A stretch of DNA of 64,000 bases from Streptomyces hygroscopicus subsp. hygroscopicus (GTDB taxonomy: Bacteria; Actinomycetota; Actinomycetes; Streptomycetales; Streptomycetaceae), in the NCBI RefSeq assembly GCF_030269125.1, contig NZ_BSSM01000006.1, forward strand, positions 1 to 64,000, read 5' to 3'. Numbering within the stretch: position 1 is the stretch's first letter; each line of letters begins with the position of its first letter. Below the pieces are notes generated by a model. It saw only the letters and a list, made by a program, of their open reading frames with translations. It made no database searches and was not told the origin of the DNA. The translations under genes and the position numbers were made by a program. Of this stretch, positions 42,286 through 51,725 are shown in pieces.

Positions 42286-43221
42286 CTACGCCGGCAGACC
42301 CCTGTCCTCAAGGTAGGCGCGGGCCACGTCGGCGGGCAGTCTGCGCCAGCTGTCGACCTGCTCGGTCAGGTCGGCCAGGTCCCGCGTGGTGAGGACCTCG
42401 TTGAGCCGGCCGAGGGCCTTGGTCACCCCGGCGCCGCCCGCGCGGGAGCGGTTGACGACCGGGACCACGTAGTCGGCGTTCTGCAGATGCCGGTCGTCGG
42501 CGAGCAGGACCAGGCCGAACTGGTCGAGGGTGGCGTCCGTGGTGGTCGTCAGCACCATCTGGTCCCGGCCGTCCCGCACCGCCTGCTTGGCCGGGGTGGT
42601 GCCGACGCCCTTGGGGTCGACGCCGGTCACGTCGATGCCGTACACCTTGCGCAGCCCCGGTGCGCAATACGGCCGTTGCACGCATTCGTCGCCCGCGGCG
42701 AGCCGTACCCGCAGGCCCGACGCGCCGAGATCGCCGAGCGTCCTCAGACGGTGGCGGCGGGCGTAGTCGGCGGCCACCGCGAAGGCGTTCTGGTCGACGG
42801 CCCGGCCCGGCGGGAGGACGGTGAGGCCGCGGGGGGTGGCGAGCGCGCGCAGGGCCTTCATCGTGGCGCCGAGGTCGGGCGAGCCGACCGGTGCGGCCCC
42901 GGCGCCGTGGGTCTTGGCGTTGAGCCAGTCCGCGAAGGTGGCGGCGAACTCGGGCACGACGTCGATCTGACCGGATTCCAGGGCCGGTTCGTACAGCTCA
43001 CGGTTGGACACGGTGAGGACGGAGGTCCTGTAGCCGGCCCGGTTCAGCAGCTGGGCGTACATCCGGGCGAGCAGATCGCTCTCGGTGAAGCCGGCCGAGC
43101 CGATGATGAGGTGGTGGCTGTCCCCGGGCGGCGCGGTGACCTGGCCGCGGTTCTCCAGGGCGGGGCCGGTGGCACAGGCGGTGAGGGCGAGGAGTGCGAG
43201 CACGCAGGGAACGGTCCTCAT
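42286..43221 (-). CDS. OpuCC-type substrate-binding lipoprotein
   Basis: A 311-residue lipoprotein; the signal peptide ends LLALTAC with the lipidated cysteine near residue 16. The mature part is an OpuAC/OpuCC periplasmic-type binding protein: LIIGSAGFTESDLLARMYAQLL, NRELYEPALESGQIDVVPEFAATFADWLN and QMVLTTTTDATLDQFGLVLLADD. It should capture a quaternary-amine osmolyte or precursor. Its ATG overlaps the stop of the upstream permease (ATGA). Confidence 0.92.
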   Translation of the reverse strand: MRTVPCVLALLALTACATGPALENRGQVTAPPGDSHHLIIGSAGFTESDLLARMYAQLLNRAGYRTSVLTVSNRELYEPALESGQIDVVPEFAATFADWLNAKTHGAGAAPVGSPDLGATMKALRALATPRGLTVLPPGRAVDQNAFAVAADYARRHRLRTLGDLGASGLRVRLAAGDECVQRPYCAPGLRKVYGIDVTGVDPKGVGTTPAKQAVRDGRDQMVLTTTTDATLDQFGLVLLADDRHLQNADYVVPVVNRSRAGGAGVTKALGRLNEVLTTRDLADLTEQVDSWRRLPADVARAYLEDRGLPA

Positions 43222-43889
43222 CGGCCGCCCCTGGCCCACGCCGGTCCCAGCCGTTCGGCGATCTCGAAGACGCCGTCCACGACCAGTGCGAACACCGCGA
43301 CCAGCACCGCACCCGCGACCACCTGCGGCGTGCTGGCGAGGTTGAAGCCCGCCGTGATGATCCGGCCGAGGCCACCGCCGCCCGCGAGCGCCGCGATGGT
43401 GGCGGTGGCGACGAGCTGTACGGCGGCGATCCGCACTCCGTTCAGGAGCAAGGGGAGCGAAAGGGGCAGTTCCACGTGAAACATCAGCTGCCGGCCGGTC
43501 ATCCCCATGCCCCGGGCCGCCCGCACGACGCCCCGGTCGACCTCGCGCATCCCGACGTAGGCGTTGGTGAGCAGCGGCGGCACCGCGAAGAGCACCAGGG
43601 CGACGACGGTGGGGCCCTCGGCCCAGCCGCCGACCGGGGTGAGGAGCAGCAGGACCAGCACGGCGAAGGTGGGTACGGCCCGGCCGACGTTGGAGATGTT
43701 CACGGCGAGGGCGCCGCCCCGGCCGAGGTGGCCGAGGACCAGGGCGACGGGCAGGGCGATCAGGCAGCCGAGGGCCAGGCAGACGACGGTGAGGACGAGG
43801 TGCTGGAGCAGCCGGTGCCACACGCCGTTGTCGCCGGACCAGTGTGCGGGGTCGGCGAGCCACTTCCAGGTGGCGGCGAGCACGCTCAT
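43218..43889 (-). CDS. OpuCB/D-type ABC permease
   Basis: A 223-residue membrane protein with about six helices and the BPD_transp_1 EAA-loop region (VDRGVVRAARGMGMTGRQLMFHVELPLSLPLLLNGVRIA). RAVPTFAVLVLLL is typical of OpuC-type permeases. It pairs with the second permease encoded 28 bases upstream on the same strand. Confidence 0.92.
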   Translation of the reverse strand: MSVLAATWKWLADPAHWSGDNGVWHRLLQHLVLTVVCLALGCLIALPVALVLGHLGRGGALAVNISNVGRAVPTFAVLVLLLLTPVGGWAEGPTVVALVLFAVPPLLTNAYVGMREVDRGVVRAARGMGMTGRQLMFHVELPLSLPLLLNGVRIAAVQLVATATIAALAGGGGLGRIITAGFNLASTPQVVAGAVLVAVFALVVDGVFEIAERLGPAWARGGR

Positions 43890-43917
43890 GGCCGGTCCGC
43901 CCCCGGCCGGGCCCCGC

Positions 43918-44598
43918 TCACGCGCGCGTCGCCCTCGTCCACGGCGTGAGCAGCCGCTCGACGCCCAGCAACAGGAGATCCGCGACGACCGCGATCAGCA
44001 CGCAGAGCACCGACGCGGTGAGCACCTGCGCCTTGAAATACGTGTTCATGCCCGCGTAGACGAGGTTCCCGAGGCCCCCGTAGCCGACGATCGCGCCGAC
44101 CGTGACCAGGGAGACCGCGGAGACGGTCGCGATGCGCAGCCCGGCCATCGCGGCGGGCAGGGCGAGGGGCAGTTCCACGGCGAGCAGCAGCCGGAGCGGG
44201 CCGTAGCCGAGGCCGCGCGCGGCCTGCCGGGTCTCCTCCGGGACCGCGCGCAGGCCCGCGAGGATGTTGCGGACCAGCAGCGTCAGCGAGTACAGCGCGA
44301 GGCCGGCGACGACCAGGGTGGCGGAGAGACCGTAGAGGGGCAGGAGCAGGGAGAACATCGCCAGGGAGGGGATGGTGTAGAGGATCGTCGTCACGGCGAG
44401 CACCGGCCCCGCCGCCCAGCCCCGGCGTCGGGCCAGCACCGCGAGCGGCACCGCGACGAGCAGGCCGATCAGGACGGAGAGGGCGGTCAGCCGGATGTGC
44501 TGGACGGCCGCGTCGAGCAGGATCCCGCGGCGGCTGCTCAGATAGGCGCCGCAGATCCACTCGTTGCGCGCGAGGCAGTCGTCGGGGGCCGCGGTCAC
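43918..44598 (-). CDS. OpuCD/B-type ABC permease
   Basis: A 226-residue permease with an N-terminal outside segment (DDCLARNEWICGAYLSSRRG) and about six helices. ILYTIPSLAMFSLLLPLYGLS and the EAA loop PEETRQAARGLGYGPLRLLLAVELPLALPAAMAGLRIA identify the family. GTG at 44598 is used; the ribosome site is weak. First gene of the three-gene unit that encodes the membrane and binding parts. Confidence 0.9.
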   Translation of the reverse strand: MTAAPDDCLARNEWICGAYLSSRRGILLDAAVQHIRLTALSVLIGLLVAVPLAVLARRRGWAAGPVLAVTTILYTIPSLAMFSLLLPLYGLSATLVVAGLALYSLTLLVRNILAGLRAVPEETRQAARGLGYGPLRLLLAVELPLALPAAMAGLRIATVSAVSLVTVGAIVGYGGLGNLVYAGMNTYFKAQVLTASVLCVLIAVVADLLLLGVERLLTPWTRATRA

Positions 44599-44713
44599 GG
44601 GTCCATTTGACCGGGCGGGACGCGGGAGCCGCGCGGGATGGTGGGCCGTCCGGGGGAGCGGAGGGGGCGCCGCCGTACGACCGGGGCGGGCACCCGCGCG
44701 TGACAGCGGCGCT

Positions 44714-44752
44714 GAACAAGCGCTTAGATAGGAGAGATTGGACAGAAGCGCT
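44714..44752. promoter_or_regulatory. AAGCGCTT motifs upstream of the MoxR gene
   Basis: AACAAGCGCTTAG at 44715-44727 holds the palindrome AAGCGCTT (44718-44725), and AAGCGCT recurs at 44746-44752. CAAGCGCTTG-like sites are common TetR-family operators in actinobacteria. They lie 50-85 bases before the MoxR start in an AT-richer stretch with a TAGATA hexamer, so a regulated promoter is likely. Confidence 0.45.
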
Positions 44753-44799
44753 CGGACAGCATCCTGGACGCTGCTCCCCGACCCGCCGGAGGACCCCCG

Positions 44800-45653
<854 letters not shown>

Positions 45654-45657
<4 letters not shown>

Positions 45658-47003
45658 CGGACCCCGCCGGGCGGATCACCGGGCTGGTCGGCGCGCTGCG
45701 CGCGCACGGGGTGCGGATCGGCACCGGGGAGACGGTGGACGCGGCCCGCGCGGTCGAGGCGCTGGGGCTCGCCGACCGGGATCTGCTGCGTGAGGGACTG
45801 GCCGCTACCCTGCTGCACGGTGCGGCCCAACGCGCCGTCTTCGACCCGGTCTTCGACCTCTACTTCCCGCGCGGGGTGGGGGGTCCGGACGGCGGACCCA
45901 CCGACCGCGAGACCCTGCGCGACCGGCTGGCCGAGGCACTGGCGGCCGACGACGGTGCCTCGCTGGCCCGGTTGGCGGCACAGGCGGTCGACGGCCTGGG
46001 CGGCTACGGGAGTTCACCGCGGTCGGACGGATGGTCGGCGTACCAGACCCTGGAACGGCTGCGTCCGCAGACCCTGTTGGCACGGGTGCGGGACGACCTG
46101 CGGGCCCGCGCGGGCGACGGCGCCTTCGCGGACCGGCTGCTGGACGACGAGATCCGGCGCCGCATCGAGGAGTTCAGGCGGCTGGTCGGGGCGGAGGCGC
46201 GGCGCCGGGTCGCGGAGCGGCGCGGGCGGGACGAGATCGCGCGGCGCGGGGTGCGGCCGACGGCCGACCGGGTGGACTTCCTGTTCGCGGGCCGGGACCA
46301 ACTCGCGGAACTGCGCCGGACGGTCCAGCCGCTGGCGCGCAAGCTGGCCACCCGGCTCGCCGCACGCCGCCGCCGGGCCGCGCGCGGCACCGTCGACCTG
46401 CGCCGCACCCTGCGCTCCTCGCTGTCCACGGGCGGCGTCCCGATGCGGCCGGTGCTGCGCAGGCGCCGCCCGGTCCGCCCCGAACTCGTCCTGCTCTGCG
46501 ATGTGTCCGGCTCCGTCTCGGGCTTCTCGGACTTCACGATGCTGCTGGTGCAGGCGCTGCACGACCAGTTCAGCAAGGTCCGGGTGTTCGCCTTCGTCAA
46601 CCGGCTGGACGAGGTGACCGGCCTGCTCGACCACGGCCGCGCCGACCCCGAGGGCCTCGGCGCCCGCATCCGCGACGAGGCCACGCTCACCGGCTGGCAC
46701 GGCAGCAGCGACTACGGCATGGCGCTGGGCGAGTTCGCCGAGCGGTACGGCGCCGCGGTCGGCCCGCGCACCACGGTGTTCGTCCTCGGCGACGCCCGCA
46801 CCAACCGGAGCGACCCGAACCTGCCCGCCGTCCGCGAGATCACCCGGCGGGCCCGGCGGGTGTACTGGCTGAACCCCGAGCCGGCCGGCCAGTGGGGCAC
46901 CGGGGACTCGGTGGCGCCCGCGTACGCGGAGCTGGTGGAGATGCACGAGTGCCGGACGGCGCGGCAGCTCGGGGGGCTGGTGGGGCGTTTGTTGCCGGTG
47001 TGA
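45654..47003 (+). CDS. VWA-domain CoxE-like protein, partner of the MoxR ATPase
   Basis: A 449-residue protein. The N-terminal helical half is followed by an Arg-rich segment and a CoxE-type von Willebrand A domain whose metal site is LLCDVSGSVSGF (DxSxS, about residue 283) with further ligands in ATLTGWHGSSDYG and VLGDARTNRSD. CoxD-CoxE pairs mature carbon monoxide dehydrogenase, but no molybdenum hydroxylase gene is in the window, so the client is unknown. GTG start overlaps the MoxR stop. Confidence 0.92.
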
Positions 47004-47129
47004 GGGAGGGCGGCGCCCCGCCCGGCGGCGGGTGCCGGGGTGTGACGTACGACGCCGGCTGTGATCGACTGACCGTCGTACCGCCGTCACCGTACCGAGG
47101 GCCCCGGCCCCCCGCCCACGAGGATGTCC

Positions 47130-48098
47130 ATGACGCACCCGCCCGTGCCGCTCGGCACCTTCCCCACCCCGCTCGAACCGGCCCCCCGGCTGGCCGCGGA
47201 ACTGGGTCTCGGCCCGGAGGACCTGTGGGTCAAGCGGGACGACCTGACCGGGCTCGGCGGTGGCGGCAACAAGATCCGCAAGCTGGAGTGGACGGTGGGC
47301 GCGGCGCTCGCCGAGGGCGCGGACACCTTGGTGACCACGGGCGCCGCGCAGAGCAACCACGCCCGGCTGACGGCCGCCGCGGGCGCCCGGCTGGGACTGG
47401 ACGTCGTCCTCGTGCTGCGCGGCGCGGCCGGTGCCTCCCGCTCCGGGAACCTCGCGCTGGACGGGCTGTTCGGGGCCCGGCTCGCCTGGGCGGGCGACGT
47501 GGACCGGGCGGGCCTCGACGCGGCCGCCGCCGGGGTGTGCGACCGGCTGCGCGCGACGGGGGCCCGGCCCGCGCTGATCCCGTTCGGCGGGTCCGGGACG
47601 CTGGGCGCCCGGGGCTACGTGCGCTGCGGCGAGGAACTGCGCGCCCGCGTGCCGGACCTGCGGACGGCGGTCGTCGCACTCGGCTCCGGTGGCACCATGG
47701 CGGGCCTGGTCGCCGCCCTCGGCACCGGTTCCGTGCTCGGCGTCGACGTCGGCGCGCTGGCCGACCCGGCCGCGGCGGTGGTGGCCTTCGCGGCGCCGCT
47801 CACCTCGGAGGCGGTCACGGCGGAGAGGCTGCGGGTACGGCGGGACCAGGTGGGCGCGGGGTACGCGGCGCTGACCGAGCCGGTGACCGAGGCGCTGCGG
47901 CTGGCCGCGCGTACGGAGGGGATCGTGCTGGATCCGACCTACACGGGACGGGCCCTGGCCGGGCTGCGGGCGGCGGTGCGCGACGGTTCCGTGCGGCCCG
48001 GCGAGAAGACGGTGTTCGTGCATACCGGCGGGCTGCCCGGTCTGTTCGGGCACGCTGACGCGGTGGCGGCCGCGGAGGAGGGGGCCGGGGTGTACTGA
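47130..48098 (+). CDS. D-cysteine desulfhydrase / ACC-deaminase-like PLP enzyme
   Basis: A 322-residue fold-type II PLP enzyme. GGGGNKIRKLEW near residue 45 holds the PLP-binding lysine, GAAQSNHARLTAAAGARLGL the cofactor-stacking motif, and GSGGTMAGLVA the phosphate-binding loop. Such proteins convert D-cysteine to pyruvate, sulfide and ammonia, or act as ACC deaminase or other amino-acid lyases. ATG at 47130 is better spaced from GAGG than the ATG at 47124. Confidence 0.9.
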   Translation: MTHPPVPLGTFPTPLEPAPRLAAELGLGPEDLWVKRDDLTGLGGGGNKIRKLEWTVGAALAEGADTLVTTGAAQSNHARLTAAAGARLGLDVVLVLRGAAGASRSGNLALDGLFGARLAWAGDVDRAGLDAAAAGVCDRLRATGARPALIPFGGSGTLGARGYVRCGEELRARVPDLRTAVVALGSGGTMAGLVAALGTGSVLGVDVGALADPAAAVVAFAAPLTSEAVTAERLRVRRDQVGAGYAALTEPVTEALRLAARTEGIVLDPTYTGRALAGLRAAVRDGSVRPGEKTVFVHTGGLPGLFGHADAVAAAEEGAGVY

Positions 48099-48235
48099 GC
48101 CGGCGTCGACGGGGCGGTGAGGGTCGTACGGGAAATTCGCCGGCCGGTACCCGCAACCTCGCCCGGGGCCGGACGTCTGTCGGGGTGGAGGCCTCCACTT
48201 CGACCAGCCGTCCGACCCGACCCCCGAAGGAACCC

Positions 48236-48832
48236 ATGTCCGCATACCGTGTCCCCCGCCCGAGCCGCGCGCGCAGGCTGCGCGCCGCCCTCGGGGTCTC
48301 CGCGCTGGGCGCGGCACTCGCCGTCACCGGCACCGTGGCCGCGCAGGCGGCGCAGTCCCACCACCATGCCGCGGCGCGGCCCGACGCCCACGGCGCGGGC
48401 CGCTCCGCGGGTGTCGCGGCGACGCCGAGTCCGGTGCCGTCGGTTCCGGCGACCCCGACACCCGTACCGTCGGCTCCCGGTGGTGCCGCGACCCCGACAC
48501 CCGTACCGTCGTACCCCGGCGGTTCGGCGAGCCCGGTTCCCGTACCGTCGGCTCCCGGTGGTGGCGCGACCCCGACACCCGTACCGTCGGCTCCCGATGG
48601 TGCCGCGACCCCGACACCCGTTCCGTCGTACCCCGGCGGTTCGGCGAGCCCGGTTCCCGCACCGGCTCCCGCGCGTCCGGCGTCCCCGGCCCCGGTGCCG
48701 CCCCCGGGGCGCACCGCGACGCCCTTCCCCGTGCCGTCGGCCCCTGCCGCCGCCCCGCGCCACGGTCAGGCCGGGCCGCGGCCTGTACCGTCCCACGGCC
48801 CGGCCGCTTCGGCGCCGGTTCCGCAGCACTGA
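48236..48832 (+). CDS. Secreted proline-rich repeat protein
   Basis: A 198-residue protein with an N-terminal signal peptide (basic RVPRPSRARRLRAALG, hydrophobic core to AQAAQS near residue 39), then a histidine patch and a Pro/Ala/Ser-rich body. Between about residues 75 and 145 a 13-residue unit, (T/V)PVPSxPGGxxxP, recurs five or six times, encoded by near-identical 39-base DNA repeats (48455-48665). The rest is also Pro-rich and ends in PVPQH. It looks like a disordered cell-wall or surface spacer. An ECF sigma factor gene follows. Function unknown. Confidence 0.75.
   Translation: MSAYRVPRPSRARRLRAALGVSALGAALAVTGTVAAQAAQSHHHAAARPDAHGAGRSAGVAATPSPVPSVPATPTPVPSAPGGAATPTPVPSYPGGSASPVPVPSAPGGGATPTPVPSAPDGAATPTPVPSYPGGSASPVPAPAPARPASPAPVPPPGRTATPFPVPSAPAAAPRHGQAGPRPVPSHGPAASAPVPQH
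48455..48665. repeat. Tandem 39-base coding repeats
   Basis: Inside the proline-rich gene, blocks such as CCGACACCCGTACCGTCG and GGTTCGGCGAGCCCGGTTCC recur with a 39-base period, and the three-unit block (117 bases) is itself nearly duplicated. Copy number is likely to vary between strains. Confidence 0.8.
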
Positions 48833-48891
48833 GGTGGGACGGGTGCGGGAGCCGTCGCACGGCGGCTCCCGCACCCGGTCCCGGGAGATCC

Positions 48892-49551
48892 ATGACGACG
48901 ACCGCACCACCACCGGCGGCCCTGCCCTGGGAGCGTGCCGGTGAACCCCAACCCCCCCTGTCCTGGCGCAGGTTCATCGGGTTCCTCGCCCGCACCCGCA
49001 CGGACACGGCCACCGGGCCCACACCGCGGCGCTTGCTCACGGGCGCTTCGGTCACCCCCGAACCATCGCCGCGGTTCGAGGAGTTGTACCACCACCGCCG
49101 GCTGCCCCTGGTGCGCCTGGCGGTGCTCCTGGTGGACGATCTGCCCACGGCCGAGGACGTCGTACAGGACGCGTTCACCGCGCTGTTCCGACGGCACGGG
49201 CATCGGCTCGCCTCCCTGGACGACCCCGAGGCGTACCTGAGGACCAGTGTGGTCAACGCGGCCCGCTCGGTGCTGCGCCGCCGCAGGACCGCGCGGGCGC
49301 ACACCCCCGACCCGGAGGGGCACGCGCCCGCGCCGGAGGAGGACGTCCTGCTCCACGAGGAACACCGGGAGGTGCTGGCGGCGCTGCGCACCCTGACCCG
49401 GCGCCAACGGGAGGTCCTGGTGCTGCGCTACTGGTCGCATCTGACCGAGGCCGAGATCGCGGCGACGCTCGGGCTGTCGCGAGGAGCCGTCAAGTCCACG
49501 GCCAGCCGGGCCCTGGACGCGCTCGGCCGGCGTCTGGAGGGCTCCCGGTGA
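48892..49551 (+). CDS. ECF RNA polymerase sigma factor
   Basis: A 219-residue ECF sigma factor. After a 60-residue Pro-rich N-terminal extension, region 2 (RFEELYHHRRLPLVRLAVLLVDDLPTAEDVVQDAFTALFRR) and region 4 (LTRRQREVLVLRYWSHLTEAEIAATLGLSRGAVKSTASRALDALGR) are clear; it resembles the SigE/SCO-type group with LRYW and SRGAVKST. The next gene overlaps by four bases (GTGA) and encodes a one-helix membrane protein that may be its anti-sigma factor. The extension before region 2 is unusual. Confidence 0.92.
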   Translation: MTTTAPPPAALPWERAGEPQPPLSWRRFIGFLARTRTDTATGPTPRRLLTGASVTPEPSPRFEELYHHRRLPLVRLAVLLVDDLPTAEDVVQDAFTALFRRHGHRLASLDDPEAYLRTSVVNAARSVLRRRRTARAHTPDPEGHAPAPEEDVLLHEEHREVLAALRTLTRRQREVLVLRYWSHLTEAEIAATLGLSRGAVKSTASRALDALGRRLEGSR

Positions 49552-49880
49552 ACCACTCGCCCGTCGAGGAACGGCTGCGCGCCGCCCTGTCCGCCCGCGC
49601 GGACGCCGTCGGCCCGGCCGATCTGCGCCCCCTGCGCCCGCCGACCGCCGCGCCGCGGACCCACCGCCTGCCGGCGCGCGGGACCCTGGCGGCCCTGCTG
49701 GCCCTGGCGGCGGTGGCGGCCCTGGTGTTCCTCACCGTCCACGGCACCCGGACGCGCCCGGCGGAACCGGCCCGCTCCCCCGCCCCGACGGTCGACGCCC
49801 CCTCACCGCACGCGGGTTCCGCCACCCCCACCCCCCTTCCCACGGCCGTTCCGTCGTCCCCCGCGCCGGGGCCTCGGTGA
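49548..49880 (+). CDS. Single-pass membrane protein, possible anti-sigma factor
   Basis: A 110-residue protein: an N-terminal cytosolic part (VEERLRAALSARADAVGPADLRPLRPP), one membrane helix (TLAALLALAAVAALVFLTV) and a Pro/Ser/Thr-rich outer tail. The translational coupling to the ECF sigma gene and the ERLRxALxARADAV pattern, common in membrane proteins encoded beside such sigma factors, suggest a regulatory partner. There is no zinc-binding anti-sigma motif, so this remains an inference. Confidence 0.65.
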   Translation: MNHSPVEERLRAALSARADAVGPADLRPLRPPTAAPRTHRLPARGTLAALLALAAVAALVFLTVHGTRTRPAEPARSPAPTVDAPSPHAGSATPTPLPTAVPSSPAPGPR

Positions 49881-49946
49881 GACGACGGCGGAATCGCACC
49901 CGTTCGCGCTCACCGGTCCGGCGTCCGCACCGCTAAGTTGGGCCGT

Positions 49947-50912
49947 ATGAGCAACCTTGACCGCGCGCCCGTACCCACCGTCTGCGGTGGCCGTGGCTTC
50001 GTCGTCGCCGAACCCGTCCGGGAACTGCTGAGCCCCCGCCAGGTCAAGCTGGGGGAATCCAGCGAGGTGCGGCGGCTGCTGCCGAACCTCGGCCGCCGCA
50101 TGATCGGCGCGTGGGCCTTCGTCGACCACTACGGCCCGGACGACATCGCCGACGAGCCCGGCATGCAGGTCCCGCCGCATCCCCACATCGGGCTGCAGAC
50201 GGTCAGCTGGCTGCACGAGGGCGAGGTGCTGCACCGCGACTCCACGGGGAGCCTGCAGACGATCCGGCCCCGTCAACTGGGTCTGATGACCGCGGGGCGC
50301 GCGATCAGCCACTCCGAGGAGAGCCCCCGCCCGCACGCCCGTTTCCTGCACGGCGCCCAGCTGTGGGTGGCGCTGCCCGACGCCCACCGGAACACGGCCC
50401 CCCGCTTCGAGTTCCACGCCGACCTGCCCACGGTCACCGCGCCCGGCCTGACCGCCACGGTGATCCTCGGCGACCTCGACGGCTCCGTCTCCCCCGGCAC
50501 GGCCTACACCCCGCTCCTCGGCGCCGACCTCGCCCTCACCCGGGGCGCGGACGTCCGGCTGCCCCTGGAACCCGACTTCGAGTACGGCGTCCTCGCGATG
50601 TCCGGCGAGGTCCACGTGGACGGCGTCCCCGTCCTGCCCGGGTCGATGCTCTACCTCGGCTGCGGCCGCTCCGAACTGCCCCTGCGCGCCGAGTCCGACG
50701 CCGGCGTCATGCTCCTCGGCGGTGAGCCCTTCGCGGAGGAGCTCATCATGTGGTGGAACTTCGTGGCCCGTACCCAGTCCGAGATCGAGCAGGCTCGCGA
50801 GGAGTGGATGAAGGGCGCACGCTTCGGCGAGGTGAAGGGCTACGACGGCGGGCCCCTGCCCGCGCCCGAGCTGCCGCCGGTGCCGCTGAAACCACGCGGG
50901 AGGGTGCGCTGA
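49947..50912 (+). CDS. Pirin-family protein
   Basis: A 321-residue bicupin of the pirin family. The metal-binding motif is VPPHPHIGLQTVSWL with a further histidine and glutamate in the first cupin (EVLHRDS, ISHSEESP); the C-terminal cupin ends with GGEPFAEELIMWWNFVARTQSEI, the standard pirin ending. Pirins bind Fe and may be quercetinases or redox-responsive regulators. TAAGTT at 49934-49939, seven bases before the ATG, could be the -10 of a leaderless promoter. Confidence 0.93.
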   Translation: MSNLDRAPVPTVCGGRGFVVAEPVRELLSPRQVKLGESSEVRRLLPNLGRRMIGAWAFVDHYGPDDIADEPGMQVPPHPHIGLQTVSWLHEGEVLHRDSTGSLQTIRPRQLGLMTAGRAISHSEESPRPHARFLHGAQLWVALPDAHRNTAPRFEFHADLPTVTAPGLTATVILGDLDGSVSPGTAYTPLLGADLALTRGADVRLPLEPDFEYGVLAMSGEVHVDGVPVLPGSMLYLGCGRSELPLRAESDAGVMLLGGEPFAEELIMWWNFVARTQSEIEQAREEWMKGARFGEVKGYDGGPLPAPELPPVPLKPRGRVR

Positions 50913-51466
50913 CCTCGGGGGACGCCAAAGCCCCCGTCCAATGCCGCCCGCCGTACCTCCGCGTGGCCGGCAGCCGCGGCTGCCGGCGGAAGGGCACCGC
51001 CGTGGCGCCGCGGGACGGCGCCGAGTTCCCTGATGGGTCGTCAGCAGTCGTCGGGGCCGCTCCTGCGGCCCCCACGACCCAAGGGGCCTCATCACTGGAG
51101 AGACCCTGACCCGCGCGTGTCGGGACTCCGGCCGCCCGGCTTCGCGAGGGAGGCCACGGCACGGCTGACCACGCGGGTGATGGTGGGAACCCGGCAGACC
51201 CGGTCGGGGCGGCGAGTGGCTCCTGACCCTGGATCTCCCGCAGGTCGCCGTCGAGGTCCTTGCCCGTGGAGGCGGTGCCGGCCGCACAGCCCCCGCATGC
51301 GAAGCGAGACCTGAGTACCGTCGCGGGGACGCCGCCGACGGCAATGGACTCCGTGACCAGACGCCGATCGGGTGAACGGGGACATCGAAGTCGTGGATTC
51401 CGGTTGCGGTGTGGCAGGACGTGCCGCGGGTACTCGCGAGGGCAGGAGGAAGGGAGGCGGCGGCGC
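50913..51466. other. 554-base spacer with several strong hairpins and no convincing gene
   Basis: No frame gives a recognisable protein. Structures seen are a perfect 22-bp palindrome at 50966-50987 (GCCGGCAG CCGCGG CTGCCGGC), likely the pirin terminator, and a compound stem-loop at 51034-51081 in which TGGGTCGT pairs with ACGACCCA around an inner GGGGCCGC/GCGGCCCC hairpin. Beyond 51090 a minus-strand stretch (FACGGCAAGTASTGKDLDGDL) looks faintly coding but switches frame and leads nowhere. It may be gene debris or a structured RNA. Confidence 0.4.
50966..50987 (+). terminator. Perfect 22-bp palindrome after the pirin gene
   Basis: GCCGGCAG and CTGCCGGC flank CCGCGG, all self-complementary, 54 bases beyond the pirin stop. 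Without a U-tract it would be a factor-dependent or pause-type terminator. Confidence 0.5.
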
Positions 51467-51649
51467 ATGGCACGCGGCGACGACGACTTCTACAGCCGGG
51501 ACCGTCCGGAGAACCCGACCCTTCCGGAGGACCGTCCGCGTGGCGGCGGCCCCGAGGATCGGCCGCAGACCGGGCACCGGCGTGTGTTGGTCTGGTGGCT
51601 GGTGGCGGCGGTGGTGCTCGTGGCTCTCCTGATCATCTTCTGGTTCTGA
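51467..51649 (+). CDS. Small single-pass membrane protein
   Basis: A 60-residue protein starting at ATG 51467 behind AGGAGGAAGGGAGG. A charged, Pro-rich N-terminal half (DDDFYSRDRPENPTLPEDRPRGGGPEDRPQTG) is followed by one membrane helix (VLVWWLVAAVVLVALLIIFWF) that ends the protein, so it is tail-anchored with the N-terminus in the cytosol. Similar short proteins occur in Streptomyces; the role is unknown. Confidence 0.7.
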   Translation: MARGDDDFYSRDRPENPTLPEDRPRGGGPEDRPQTGHRRVLVWWLVAAVVLVALLIIFWF

Positions 51650-51725
51650 GCACCTGCGGGTCCCGCCTCAGTCGCGAGGCGGGACGGTCGCGGGTCTGCG
51701 TGTTGTCCGGACGACTCCCGTCGGT

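Noticed and set aside
48455..48665. CRISPR-like repeat array
   Set aside because: Repeats are contiguous, in frame and encode a Pro-rich protein; there are no unique spacers and no cas genes.
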